NCBI GenBank assembly: GCA_963920665.1
Contig: OY987265.1
Location: 30,695,001 to 30,759,000, forward strand
DNA length: 64,000 nt
Direction: 5' to 3'
Source: Straminergon stramineum
Lineage: Eukaryota > Streptophyta > Bryopsida > Hypnales > Calliergonaceae
In this document: piece by piece, positions 37,205 through 49,280 of the stretch
Layout of the letters: every line of letters begins with the position of its first letter
How positions within the stretch are numbered: the first letter of the stretch is position 1
The notes under the pieces: model-generated
The model's database searches: none
Told to the model about the DNA's origin: nothing
The model's input: the letters and a program-made list of their open reading frames with translations, nothing else
Translations under genes and position numbers: made by a program

Positions 37205-38425
37205 GAGGTTAGTGAGTCCATTGTGGGCAACATGGCTGAGCAAGGCCATTGTTTGCAAAATGGGCAAAATGATATTAGTGTTGTACATTTTAGAACTTGA
37301 TTGTGGGTCATTGCAAGAAACACCGTCCATTTTTTCGTTAGAATTAGTGTGAGTCTCTTGTCATCCACTAAAACTTTTGAATTTTAAACCCAATGCCAAA
37401 AATAAAAAAATCTATGTCTAGTTAACTTGATTTTCATTATATTTCTTATTTTTTAGAAATTTTTAAAAATCATTTTATATTTAAATGTCCATTATATTAA
37501 TATGTCACACTTTCAAGTTTAGGGTTTTTTTTATATTAATTAAAAATTTAAATGAATGATTATTGGTTGAAATTTTTGTGGTATATTTCTATAGTAGGTA
37601 GACATGTCCTTACCAAAGGGAATCTAAAAAAACATTATTTTACATCCTCCACGTTTGTGCAAAGAGGCCTCTCTTGTACATGCACTTGTAAACATTAGAA
37701 ATGGTTTTGACCTTATTTATTTAATCCAATCTCATTGCCATAAAGTCTTTTCCAATGGCCAATTTTTAGTTTTTTAAAAATTGATTTTCCTATTTTCTAC
37801 AAATGAAAATGTCCAACTATGTATTTTCTTCACCAGAATTCTATATCCAAAAAGTTGTCCCAATAAATACAATTTGGACATTTTCATTTGTAGAAAATAG
37901 AAAAATCAATTTAAAAAAAACCTAACAATTGGCCATTGGAAAAGACTTTATGGCAATGAGATTGGATTAAATAAATACGGTCAAAACCATTTCTAATGTT
38001 TACAAGTGTGCACGCAAGAGAGGCCTCTTTGAACAAGTGTGGAGGACATAAAATAATGTTTTTTTAGATGCCCTTTGGTAGGGACATGTCTACCTACTAT
38101 AGAAATATACCCCAGAAATTTCAACAAATAATAATTAATTTAAATTGGTAATTAGTATAAAAAAACCCTAAACTTGAAATTGTGACAGATTAATATAATG
38201 GACATTTAAATATAAAATAATTTTTAAAATTTTCTGAAAAATAGAGGATATGATGAAAATAAAAAATTCTAGAAATAGATTTTTTATTTTGGGCATTGAG
38301 TTCATAATTCAAAAGTTCTAGTAGTTGACAGAAACCAGTTTCCAAAATGCTATGCAAAACGAACAGTGTTTCTTGCAACGACCCTTGTACACCACCATTC
38401 CAATTTTGTCCACAATGAGCTTGCT
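37205..38425. mobile_element. fold-back element: ~1.2-kb inverted repeat
   Basis: The arms are about 37205-37816 and 37875-38425, with a ~58-bp loop. Pairing is strong along the arms: TGGACATTTTCATTTGTAG near the centre, GAGGCCTCT, ACATGTC.TACCTACTATAG, AAACTTGAAA/TTTCAAGTTT, AATGTCCATTATATTAAT and TTGCAAGAAACA near the outer ends. The outer end motif (CCATTGTGGGCAA) recurs at about 60072. Transcription would give a long double-stranded RNA. No coding capacity is seen. Confidence 0.8.
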
Positions 38426-39657
38426 CCCATTTGCATCTGCAATCCATTAGAGAAATTTCGGACTCTCCGGAGGGCTGCTAGGAAGTGCCGAGAGGGACCC
38501 TCAGTGCATTACATATATTTTGCTCGAGGAACTTTTCCCCTATTTCTGCACTTCGTCACTTCCAAATGTTAGAGCATTCACTCTCAAGTACTATTAGTTA
38601 GGGTTGTGACAAGTGTTGTTTTGATATCTGAAAGCACCCCCGAAGCACCTCCCTCTAACAATTGTGGAATAGAAAATTGAAATATACTTTTGGAACTCCC
38701 GACATTCACACAAGGTGAATCTTTGTTTTGTCAGAAAATTCCCTCTTTTAAGTAGCTTCAATAGGCTCCAGAAATAGACTAGCTTGTCAAACCCTAGCAA
38801 CCCTCTGGAGAGTCCAAAATTTCTCTAATTCATGGGCTCTTTTTAACTTATCCCCCCACTACCTAGCCATGGTTGTTGTGTGCTTCTTGACCAGTGTGGA
38901 GAATGAGTTTTTCCTGGGGTATCGATTTCCACATAAACAATTCTACTCACCGTTTTGATTGATTGACACCCTTGAGGCGTGTTAGACGTGATTTCTTAAT
39001 CAGAATTTTGTGGACTACAATTTCAGATTATAACGTTTTAGCTTGCCGTTTGTTTTCAATCATGCTTCCCTCGCTTTTTCAGCGTCAGGGTGAAAAAAAG
39101 TCCCATGAGAGGTTCACATAACTCAGTGATCAGTGCTAATTTCGACCCTCTCCATTTGATGCTAACTAATCCTGACTCGTGAGAGCTAGCATGGCACCAC
39201 CTCTGTCATTCAAGTGTCGCATTCATCAGTTTGGCCGAACCAGAATGCTATCAAAGCTGGGTACAATGGACAATTGTAAGCTATCACAGGACTGGGCCGG
39301 GAATGATAAGCTTAAGTTAGTACGTAGTGGAGAGTCAGGTAATGTCGGCACCACCACCGCAATGGCAGTAAGTTAAGTTACGTGTACCAGTGAGTGATCC
39401 ATTCAGTCCATTCCAACAAGAGAATGGGATCGATAACTTAATCTGAGTGTACGCACGTACCGGATTGAGATCGAAGCCTGGTCGGAGCCTTGAATGTGTT
39501 CAATGATGGTTGTGTGTACGTCGGTTCAATTCTCAAGCATCCCTACAAAGAACTGACAACGTCATGTGCGGTGCACTGAAATGGACAATGAAGACTCTCA
39601 AGTTCGAGCGGCTGGGGTCACAGCTAACGTGACGTACTTCTTCGGGTCGTTGAATCC
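38426..39657. other. intergenic DNA of mixed composition
   Basis: From about 38860 to 39660 the GC content is closer to that of genic DNA, but no exon chain or domain could be found. The 65-aa ORF at 39179-39376 is unsupported. Confidence 0.4.
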
Positions 39658-40640
39658 TTAACCCTCACCGCCCAAGGGAACCAAAAGTGTCCTCACATAG
39701 TACGGAAGTCCAATTCCATTCCATGTGCTGGAACTTTTGCATCTGATGTCCGAATTCAATAAAACTTACTGGGAAATCTGTGCTCTCTCTTCTAGTTTGG
39801 TTGGTAAATTTTGTACATCAATCCAAGCAAGATGTACTGATTTATTGGAAGCCATTCAAAATTGATGAGTTCAATTTCAATTCACCAAATTACATTTTGA
39901 TGGCTACAACTTTGGGGGCTTGAATCTCCTTCATCCAAAGTTCATTTTAAAAAAATGTTTTTGGATTATATTCCTCTTCTAGTTATGCTGGTAAGATTTG
40001 CATGCCAATCCAAGGTGTATTGAATGTTTGGGAACAATTTAAAATTCAATATTTGCACATTTTTGGATTAGGGTGAACTTTGGCGACATATTTCTTCTCC
40101 ATACAATGTCCATTTCCAATAGAAAATTTTAGACTATTGTGCAGACTAGCCTAGTTTGTGTAGTTCAAATTTCATATCAATCCAAGGATTCACGAGTAAT
40201 TGAGAAGCATTTTAGTGGGAAGGTCAACCCCAAATGTAATTTTTTGCAACTTTTCTTGTTATTTCTTGTCATTTCAAAGTCATTTTGTAGACACAATGAG
40301 TCAACTGACTAATATTTTCTTTCACTGATGTGTTTGAATGTTGGTTTTGAAGCATTGTATAGTTAAAAAAAAATTATATAACTAAGTAGGTTTAGCAATT
40401 GAAATTCACCTCCAAATTTGTTGCTAGAAAAATTTCAACATCCTTTTTATATACTAAAATATTATAATCTTGCAATCTATGTGACCAAATGACTCCGAAT
40501 TTGATTCACATCATCAACAACACATTCACTACAAGATTGTATGGCTGAGATTTCTATACCTTAATGACATTTTGAACTATATCACTTCAAAAGCATTGAT
40601 GTTTTTAAACCCAAAAAAGTTCTAGGCCTTTAGGGATTAA
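39658..40640. mobile_element. TTAA-bounded element, copy 2 (983 bp)
   Basis: The left end is TTAACCCTCACCGCCCAAGG. The right end, read inward, is TTAATCCCTAAAGGCC. The body is a diverged copy of 27278-28248 in the same orientation. No ORF of note. It is flanked by TTAA on both sides with no longer duplication. Confidence 0.65.
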
Positions 40641-43439
40641 AAAATCATGGCCTTTTTCCATCAAAATAACACTCAAAACTACCATTTCTAATAGAAAGAG
40701 CCAAAAAATATTTTATTTTATTTTTTTGGCACATATCTAACCATAGTATCTTTTATTTTGGATTTTGAACTTTTTTGAGATTATCATGAAGAATTGAGTT
40801 TAGAGTCTAGAGGGGAAAAATCCAAAAAAAAAATCTCAAGGTGCTTTTTATTCTTTAAAAATTTGTTAAGTAGAAGTATCTATGAGATAGAAGTTTTGCT
40901 AAATCATCGATAGCTTTAAGATGGAATTGAAACACACTAATTCCTACAATGAGATTGTTCTAGCAAACAATTTAAAACATGTAGAAATTCTTTTTTTGAG
41001 AAATTGTAGAAATTGAATTAAAAAATGAATCCAAAACGTTAATTTTCTCAAGAAGGTGCTATCATTCCTTGAAAAACTCTATGCTCCATAACTTTCACAT
41101 CACTAATTCAAATGGAATGTATCAAAGGTTTCCATGCAGACAAAAATATGATTCATGACAAACAAGTTATTATAATTTGTATTTCAAATTTTTGTGGATT
41201 TTTTTTCTACCCGGAGAGGTGAAAATTGTACTTAGGGTGGCATAAAATTTTCTCCTAGACACTAATTGAAATAAAAATTATAGTTCTAAAAAACTAATAT
41301 ACTTAACTATTTTTAGAAAAAAATTCAAAAAATCACAACAAAAATTGAGACCATACAAACTTGTCCGAAATCTATTTCATCCCTTTAAGGGACAATGGTC
41401 CTTTATGATTAACTCTAAAAGGACAAGACCTGCCATCAAGGTACTTTGCCAAAAATGATTCAATTTATGGACTAATAGGTGCATTCATCATTTCTTCAAT
41501 GATATGAAAAATCATCCAGTGTCCTTACAAGGTTAAGGAAATGGAGACATATTTCTTGGGTAATAGCAACTTCTATCAACTAGATTAAGATGCAAGTTTC
41601 GAAGAAATATTCAAAAATTGAGTAGGTTTTGGAATTAGGAAGGAAATGACAATTAGTTTGCATGCCTTATAACTTCCAAATGCATTTCCATTGCTAATGA
41701 AATGGACTTAGGGCTAGTGCACTAGAAATTGGAAATATTCACTATGTACATAACTTGTGATCAATACTAATAACATTCTTAGATATAGACATCCCCAATC
41801 CCAACTTTTTTGTAGGATATGAATACCTATTCTTAAATTGGTTAAAGTACTATATACTGCATATTCAAGATAGAAATTGGAAGAATATCATAACATAGTA
41901 AAGAATGCATCATTTAAATATTCAATACAAAACATGTGGGGTGAAAGTTCTATAGACAAATTTTCTAAAATTATTTCTTTGACAATAGGTACATGTTAAT
42001 TAATAAAAGAATATTATCCAATGTAATGAAGTCTCTTTGATGACTAGTTTTGGGCAAGGCCTAAAAGAATAGGAAAAATGTAGTTGAACATGACTAAGTC
42101 TTTTTTAGATTGATATCTCCCAAATACTCTATGTTGACCATTTATTGGGGATCTTTCTTGATTTGCTTTGAATTATTATGAAGGGAATTTATACCAATTA
42201 AACATCTAATTAAGTGTCTTTCAGGCCCTAGTTCTTATTGTGTCCAAGGCTTTTTTTTAATTTTTTAATATTAAATGAAAAGGCAATAATAGTTTTGTGG
42301 TGTGAGCAGAGCTGGTGACTTCTAACTAGCAGGATGCAGTTTAGGTGTGGTGATGGGGATAATTTATGGAAATATTATTTGACGATTATTTAATGGGTTG
42401 TACCTTCATTTGGGCGAAGGAAATGTAGTTGGTAACGTTGTTTTGGTGAACTCAAACATTCATATGCCTGGCAATTGGCGACAATGTGAGTATGGGTGCA
42501 TTTTTTGGGGCGAACTGATTGTGCTTGTTGATTAGTTTAGAACTTGCAAATTATAGATTTTGAAAAAGGACTTGTACCTGCACCCACCCAAAAGCCCCTC
42601 CAATGCAAAAGTCACAAAATGTCTTTGAACAATGAAAATACCATATTTTTCTGGTTGAACACCATTATCTTCCTATTTGTGGTGCACATGTGCCACAATA
42701 CACTCACTTACGGAAGTTGCAGAATTTAGCCAATTCACCTAAAAACTTCAAAGCATCCAAGGTGACCCCAAAAATTTCTTACATGTACCAAATGTGTGAT
42801 TAACACTCACCTGCGCCCACCACAAATCCCCTCTGATGTTAAAGTGAGACACATATCTTAGATAAGAAAATGCATAGTATAAACCAGAGACATTGGCAAG
42901 AACAGAAGGTTTAGGGATAAATGATTCTTAGACATTCACCTGCAACCATCCCAAAAGCACTTTGATGCCAAAGTGAGAAACTACCTTCATTAAAAGAAAC
43001 GAACACCAAAAAGCAATGACATCAGGTAGAAGATAATATCATAGAAGGTAAGGAACGTTATCCTTGGCATTAATCATACAATCATAGAAGACATTGCAAG
43101 ATGTGAAACACAAGTATATACATCACAAAGTTGATATACTTACTACTAACCTACACACTAGGATACCACTGCTACAAATGCACTTAAACACCAATATGAA
43201 CAAACAATTTCAACTATGTTGTGAACATAAGTCACAAAGCACAAAAAACATGGTGATGCAAAAGCAAGCTATATCACACCAACCTACATTGCGTGCATCA
43301 TAAAACTACCTGCCAAGTGCCACTCAGTGGTGCAAACTCTTGCACTTTAGCTACAACACATAACTCTTGCACATACAAAACTCCAAAACCAAGATGCCAC
43401 TAACTAAACACTTGTCAAATACCTGCCCTGCCCTCCAAT
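40641..43439. other. AT-rich gene-free DNA
   Basis: No gene recognised. A possible lone repeat terminus (TTAACTCTAAAAGGACAAG) lies near 41412. The 42900-43430 part may be the 3' flank of the hAT element that follows. Confidence 0.45.
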
Positions 43440-46400
43440 AACGAACCAATCATCAAAAACCTTTTGATACGGGAAGTTTTCAAGGCTGAAAATTCTCTAA
43501 GAAAACATTCCTACTACCACTTGAATCTCTTCTTCAAGGTTATTGCGCAACTTGAACTTCAGAAACCCAACACTTGAAAAAAGACGTTCATCCTCCACAG
43601 ATTCCAAAACGTGAACCACCGCCATCTCAACAAGCTTGAGGAACTCACTAAAATTTTGAGTCAAGCTATTGTTGCTGTCTAAGACACACTACACTTCCAT
43701 CAATGGATTTACATCAAACGATGAGAGCATGGCTACACGCGCATTAGACTTCATGTAGGTTTTAAAGAAAGTACGCTCAGAAATGAGAGCCTCATGATCA
43801 ATTAGTGGAGGGATGAGGAGCTTCTTGTCTCCCTCCTCCAAAAGTTTGCCATGACCATATGTGTCCATAAAGGTTTGCAAATGATTGTCAAATGCATCCT
43901 CAACATTCAACTAACACCAATAGTGCAAATAGAAAATACCAAAAGCATTCATCACGTTCTGGGTAGGGAATGAGGCATCCAACTCTGCGACTAGCATTTT
44001 GGCAGCACTTGATGCAAAACGACAAGAGGCATTTCAGTACTCATTGAGGAAAGGAGAAGTGCAAGCATATAAGCAGAATTGCAAACACAGTAGAAGGATT
44101 CAAGAAAGGCAAATCTACTTACCAATACATTCCAACTTGACTTTGGCCAACAAGGTTGCCCAAACCTTGCAATCCATTGGTAAGCCCTTGTGCTTTGCAT
44201 GTATTTGCTCTCCATGATAGATGAAGGTTAGTAGTACTGAATCATTGTTTAAATCAATAATCTACTTAATGCGAATTTGCTCATGACTGCAATTAAAGAG
44301 ATTAGTGAAACTCTAGAACTTGTCACTGCTGTAGGCCGTCCCCTTATCATCATACATTCGGTACAAAGAGGCTTGGCACACTTTAACCGTTGCAACAAAG
44401 TCACAGATATACACGTCGCATTTCTGTGCAAATTGGACCAATGTGTCAATGGCCTCCAACAATAGCAACAAAGCACACATTCCAAGCAATGTAGACGGAT
44501 CAAGGAGAAGTTGCAAGCAAGCCTACACACAACCACAATGACAGATCAAGACAATGTCCAGTAATAGGTGAAAGCATGAAAGCACCAATACCAATTGAGG
44601 CATTTGCATAACCAAGGCATCAATGTAAGAAATTGACTAGAAAACCTTACAGAAACTCACCACGACTTAAATAGTAGAAACACTAGAAGAAAAAAGAAAT
44701 AAAGTAAAAAAACAAGTGAGTTTAAGAATACGAACCTTTGCCTTATTGTTGTTGTTCAAGTCGGCAATCATTTTATAAATCAAAGTGTAGTACTTAGAGA
44801 GTAAGCGCTGCAAGGGTTCAATAAGCTAACCCAATGGGTTTGGACATTTTTGAGCATTTTCAATCCTTTTGTCTTAGTGAACTCCGCTAGCATCTTGAAC
44901 TCAAATTATCTTTTGGGACTTTTGTAAAAGTAACCATAAGTCACGGAAAGCAGTTTTTCAATGTCTGAGAAAGTGACAAGGCTAGACAATGCCTTGAATG
45001 CTAAATTGTGACAATGGACCACGCAATGAACACCAATCACAAATGGTGCATGCTTTTCCTTAATTTGGAGTGTGACACCAAAATGTGTTCCTTGCAACGT
45101 GAAACCCCCATCTGTGCCAAAACTCAATAGTTTTTTGGCTACAGACTCAACATCTAAAGCCCTACCGGCACTGATGGCCTCCACTATCAAGTTCATAAGA
45201 TTTTCTACATTAGGTGTGCATTCTACTCATTGTAGTGAGATCAAAAGAGGAATATGGATCTAGTCCCGCACAATGTATGCATAAACTGACAAAAAACTAT
45301 TGTTATCAACTGCAATTACTTCATCCACAGTGATAGCCACGTACCTTGCAGCGCCAATCATCGTTTTTGTTTCCTCAACTACCTGTTTATACATGTAGCC
45401 AACCATGGTCCACCCAAAACTATTGCACCAATGAGTAGTAGGAAGATTAGGAACACCAAATAGTTTATAGAGAGCTTGACAGGACTCAAACTCCTACATA
45501 GGTCGACCGTCATGAAGTAATTGAAATAAAGTTGCGAATTGGACCCTTTTCTTTCTAGCCTCCAAACTTGTACACTGATTGATTTGCTCAAGTATTGATG
45601 CTGGAGGTTTTGCGGCATACAAACGTATGTTCTTTCGATGCTTGCATTGCGTGGCCACATATTGTTCTCCGGCCTTCACATAGTATTGAGGGAAGTCTTT
45701 CTTCGCAGTACGTTTGTCATCATGCTTGAAAAGAGTGTTCGACTTCAGTGCCATCACATAAGGCTTTCAGTCGATGATGCTGCAAACTTTGCACTTCACC
45801 ATGTAAAGAATCCCGTCATTTGCCATTATCCCCTCCGCCCATGGCAGCTTCGCAACCCATACAGTTTGAAATTTGAACCTTGGAACACGAACTTGTAGAC
45901 TTGTTGCGACTTGTGTCTTTCTTCAACAGAGGAGATTGGAAGTCTGAGTCGTCCAAAGAGCCTTCTGAATCTATAGGGAATTCTATGAAGTTCGAATTGT
46001 CAGGATCGTCCAAGGATGCTAAAAGTGTAATCATTTGTGACTTTTTACTCAGAACAACCATGTCCCTAGACCCAGATGATAAATCAGGAGTTCTGGTTGT
46101 ATCCTATGACAGAGAAATACTTTGGCTTCAAGTGAGTAATTGGCATCCCTCACTGTCACTCAGCTACTTGTCCCCAGAAACTGGCTCCACCCCTGGGATC
46201 TCAAGCATTGACCCATTAGGAACCAAAGAAAGTGATTGTCCAGCACCAACACCTCGCATAGAGTAGAAATCTAAATTCATGATTTTTTTCCTCACCTCAC
46301 TCTTGCGCATGTCAATCAATTTGCCCTTCTACTTCAACTCTCTACGGGCCACCTCCAAAGCCTCCTTCGTAGCCTTGTCTACTTTTTTCTTTGCAGACCG

Positions 46401-46469
46401 TGCGATGGAAGCAACACGGACAGCTTTTGCCACTACATCCTCCCCACCATTGTCGCGCCCACAGTCCAT
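43440..46469 (-). pseudogene. decayed hAT-superfamily transposase
   Basis: Read on the minus strand from ATG 46469, pieces of one protein appear in order. They are a Lys/Arg-rich N-terminus; a zinc-finger-like segment (CKVC...H, ~45720-45810); a core with SFGTDGGFTLQGTHFGV and VHCVVHCHNLAFKAL (45196-44906, the hAT DGA...H-x-x-x-LA region); VYICDFVATVKVCQ (~44400); and a C-terminal dimerisation segment with SVEDERLFSSVGFLKFKLRNN (~43590-43540). At least eight in-frame stops and some frame changes break it: TAG at 46329, 45494, 45260, 43689 and 43497; TAA near 44907; TGA near 45230 and 45765. Family resemblance is to plant hAT-like transposases with a C2H2/BED-type finger. A CAGGGTGGG terminus at about 47163 (minus strand) may be its 5' end; no matching 3' end was found. 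Confidence 0.8.
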
Positions 46470-48859
46470 GGCAAAAAGCAAACCCTCAACAGCATACACA
46501 ACAACCAAGCAACAGAAGCTTTAGTGAGCAATTGAAGCAGGAAACGCACGCAAGTAAGGAAGCTCAAAATGCAATCAAAAGCACAAGGACTTTCATAACT
46601 CAGAGCCCAAGTTTTTCGCAATTTCAAGTGCATGCTACCTGTGCAATGTGCATGGTGGTGTGAAACCACCATTTTTGTAAACTACAAGCAATGAGAAGAT
46701 GAATTAATGACCAACATTCAATTTGCAAGACGTGGAATTACAACGAGGCTTGTGGAGTACACCCTATGATGAGCTTCTCTCTAGCGAAATGCATAGCTTC
46801 ACTCACGCAAACAAAGGTGAAATAATCACAGACCGAAACCACTACGTTGGCGAATCATGAGAGCTCACCAATGCCGAATTGAAGAAACTATGGCAAAAGA
46901 ATCCAAGTGTTTAGAGCAAGAAATGGAGATTATTGAGGAAGAGTGGCGATAATTGCAGTGAGAGTGGGTCCAGGAGGAAGATGCAGTGGTGAATAAACCC
47001 TAATGGTAGGAGAAGATGGGCGCGGACTTGGCCAGTACCAGTCACCTTCAGTCGCCAACGTGGCGAAAAGCCAACTTTTTGCACCACCCCATTCCCATTC
47101 TCATTTTGCCAGGACCCTTGGATGAGTCCATTCTGGCTTTTTTTTGCCAAAAAAACCCACCCTGATTGTATCTCTACATTATAGTAATTCTATTGGCCAT
47201 TCTTTAAGTTGGCCACATTACAATTTAATTTTTTGTTTCATTTCAATCTAAACTTTGACTCCAAAATATAATTTTTATAAGACATTTCATTTATACACTT
47301 AATAAATTAATTTCATAAAATTATAGAAGATATAAAATAGTTCAATATGAAAATGAACATTACAATATGTTATAAATATTCACTTGATAAATTTATCTAA
47401 TATTCCAAATTTAACAAAAACATCAAATGATACATTAGGTGTTTTTCAATAGCTCTAGAGGGCCATTTCAGGCCTCTTCCTACAACAATGAGGGAACAAT
47501 TGATTGCTATTAGTTGACCTAAAGACATGTATATATATAAATTAAAAAAAAATTCTCTAAAATTGAAAAGAAGTTGTACAAAAATTTTAAAAAAAAAAAA
47601 TATGACTTGGTCGCCTCCTGACCACATCAACACACTGAAGTGGCACAGTTCATTGAGTTCTCTATTGCGGGGAACTCGCAGTCTTCTAATGTGGCTAGAT
47701 TTCATCTAATGAGTATTGCAAACTTCAATGGTATGTGACCATGCTATGCAATGGTTTCAATGGCCCAGGGAATTCCACTTTGAAAATTTATAGTAATTAT
47801 ATGTTTTGTCAAAAGAATTCTATTTCTTCTATTTCTATTATTACTTTCAATTGCTAGTATTACAAAAATATTTTAGTTCTAGAAATAAATGCCTCCAACT
47901 ATGTTGAATTGCTTATTTTGATGTTGTTGGGTGTTTTCACCTTCCATAATATTATTATGCCACAATAGTTTGCAATGGACATGAAAAATAACTTGTTTCT
48001 TAAGACCATTTTTATTCATTTTATACTAGGATGGATCAATGTTGGAATGGGTCAATGTTAGACAAAAGATCCAATTCCCCTCCCCCCTTCCCCCCACTTG
48101 TGCCTAAACTTTGACAATCCTTGTACTTCAGAATACAACTTTTTCTTTGGCCTCCTCTAGGTGGAAGCTATATCCCTCCACCAATACACCTTCTACTATG
48201 ACTTCAAGCTAGTTTGTAGAACTCTATAGGTTGCAACTTTCCATTCTATAGTGGTTGTCAGATACTCTTTCAATGAGAACGTTGGGACAATCCCTAGATT
48301 TTGGGGAGCAAAAGACCCCCCCATAGTGTTGTAGAAACTTATATCGTTGATAAACTATTTTTTGGTTATTATTTTTTGTTTTGGCAAACGCTACTTCCCA
48401 AAATTATTATGTGACATGAAAAAACAAACCAGCAAAATTGAATTTCCATTCCATTACAAAAAAGTTACTTCAAATTTGTTTCTTTGTCCTCTACAATTAA
48501 GGCATGAGTTTCTTCTACTACCAACAATAACTACCAAATCATGTTATTGGATCCTCACTCCCAAAATTGTCCAACCAACGACACGTAATTTTGGCTTGCT
48601 TTTTCTAAAACTGGTCACCACATATTCTTGTCTAAAATGTACTCCCACTATTCATGAGAGTCTATGGTCGGTTTTAGAAACACCTACCTATAGTACTTGA
48701 AAAATTCATAGTTTATTCATCTTGAGTTTAAAAAATGCCTTCTCAAAGAATCTAGAATCCCCTTTCAACCACCGACAAGACCCACGAGCAGATTTTCAAT
48801 ACAATAATGAGAACCCTGTTGAATTGCTCATTATATGTGCAATTTTAGGTGTAGTGACT
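46470..48859. other. hAT 5' flank, then AT-rich DNA
   Basis: From 46470 to about 47163 the DNA is probably the leader of the hAT element. On the minus strand 47163 starts CAGGGTGGGTTTTTTTGGC, a plausible hAT terminal repeat. From 47164 to 48859 the sequence is AT-rich with no supported gene; the ORF at 48347-48700 (117 aa) shows no recognised domain. Confidence 0.4.
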
Positions 48860-49121
48860 TTACAAAGAATGAACGCTGCCGGTTGGAATGCTTGCTAGCT
48901 CGATCAGCTGCAGGCCGTTGGTTAACTTAATTTCCAGGAGTCCAGACACAGTTCCGGTGAGTTCCTCATCACACAGATGGATCGTGTCAACTTCCAAATC
49001 TAAGCTACAGGCAACCAGAAACTTAACTTAGAGCTGCACTCACTCAGTCAGGTTGTGTCCACTGTCCAGCCAACTAAACCATTAAGTTCAGTGAATTGCA
49101 CTGTACACTACACTACAATCA

Positions 49122-49159
<38 letters not shown>

Positions 49160-49280
49160 GTCATCTAGTAACATCAAGCCATCCAGGCACCCAACCACCA
49201 GCATTCCCAATGCAAGTCCAATGCCAAATAAGATAAATTCCTCACGCTTGCAGCGTGCCATCCACAACACTTCAAACCTG
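48860..49280 (-). pseudogene. LRR-like gene remnant
   Basis: On the minus strand an exon at 49044-49073 (WLDSGHNLT) joins in phase 2 to 48860-49004, which reads LDLEVDTIHLCDEELTG then VSGLLEIKLTNGLQLIEL and stops at TAA 48860-48862. The joined product looks like two LRRs and uses the same phase-2 exon style as the large LRR gene. Further upstream, an acceptor at about 49278 opens a reading frame with a hydrophobic stretch (FILFGIGLALGMLVV). A TA microsatellite (49125-49155) separates it from the LRR exons and no donor was found, so the gene is probably broken or incomplete. Confidence 0.35.
49125..49155. repeat. (TA)n microsatellite
   Basis: About 15 TA units in a row, next to the LRR-like remnant. 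It explains the repetitive ILE-TYR peptides of overlapping ORFs. Confidence 0.95.

Noticed and set aside
39086..47163. An 8-kb hAT element bounded by CAGGGTG at 39086 and 47163
   Set aside because: Only seven terminal bases match, the span contains an unrelated TTAA-bounded element near one end, and no 8-bp target duplication was found.
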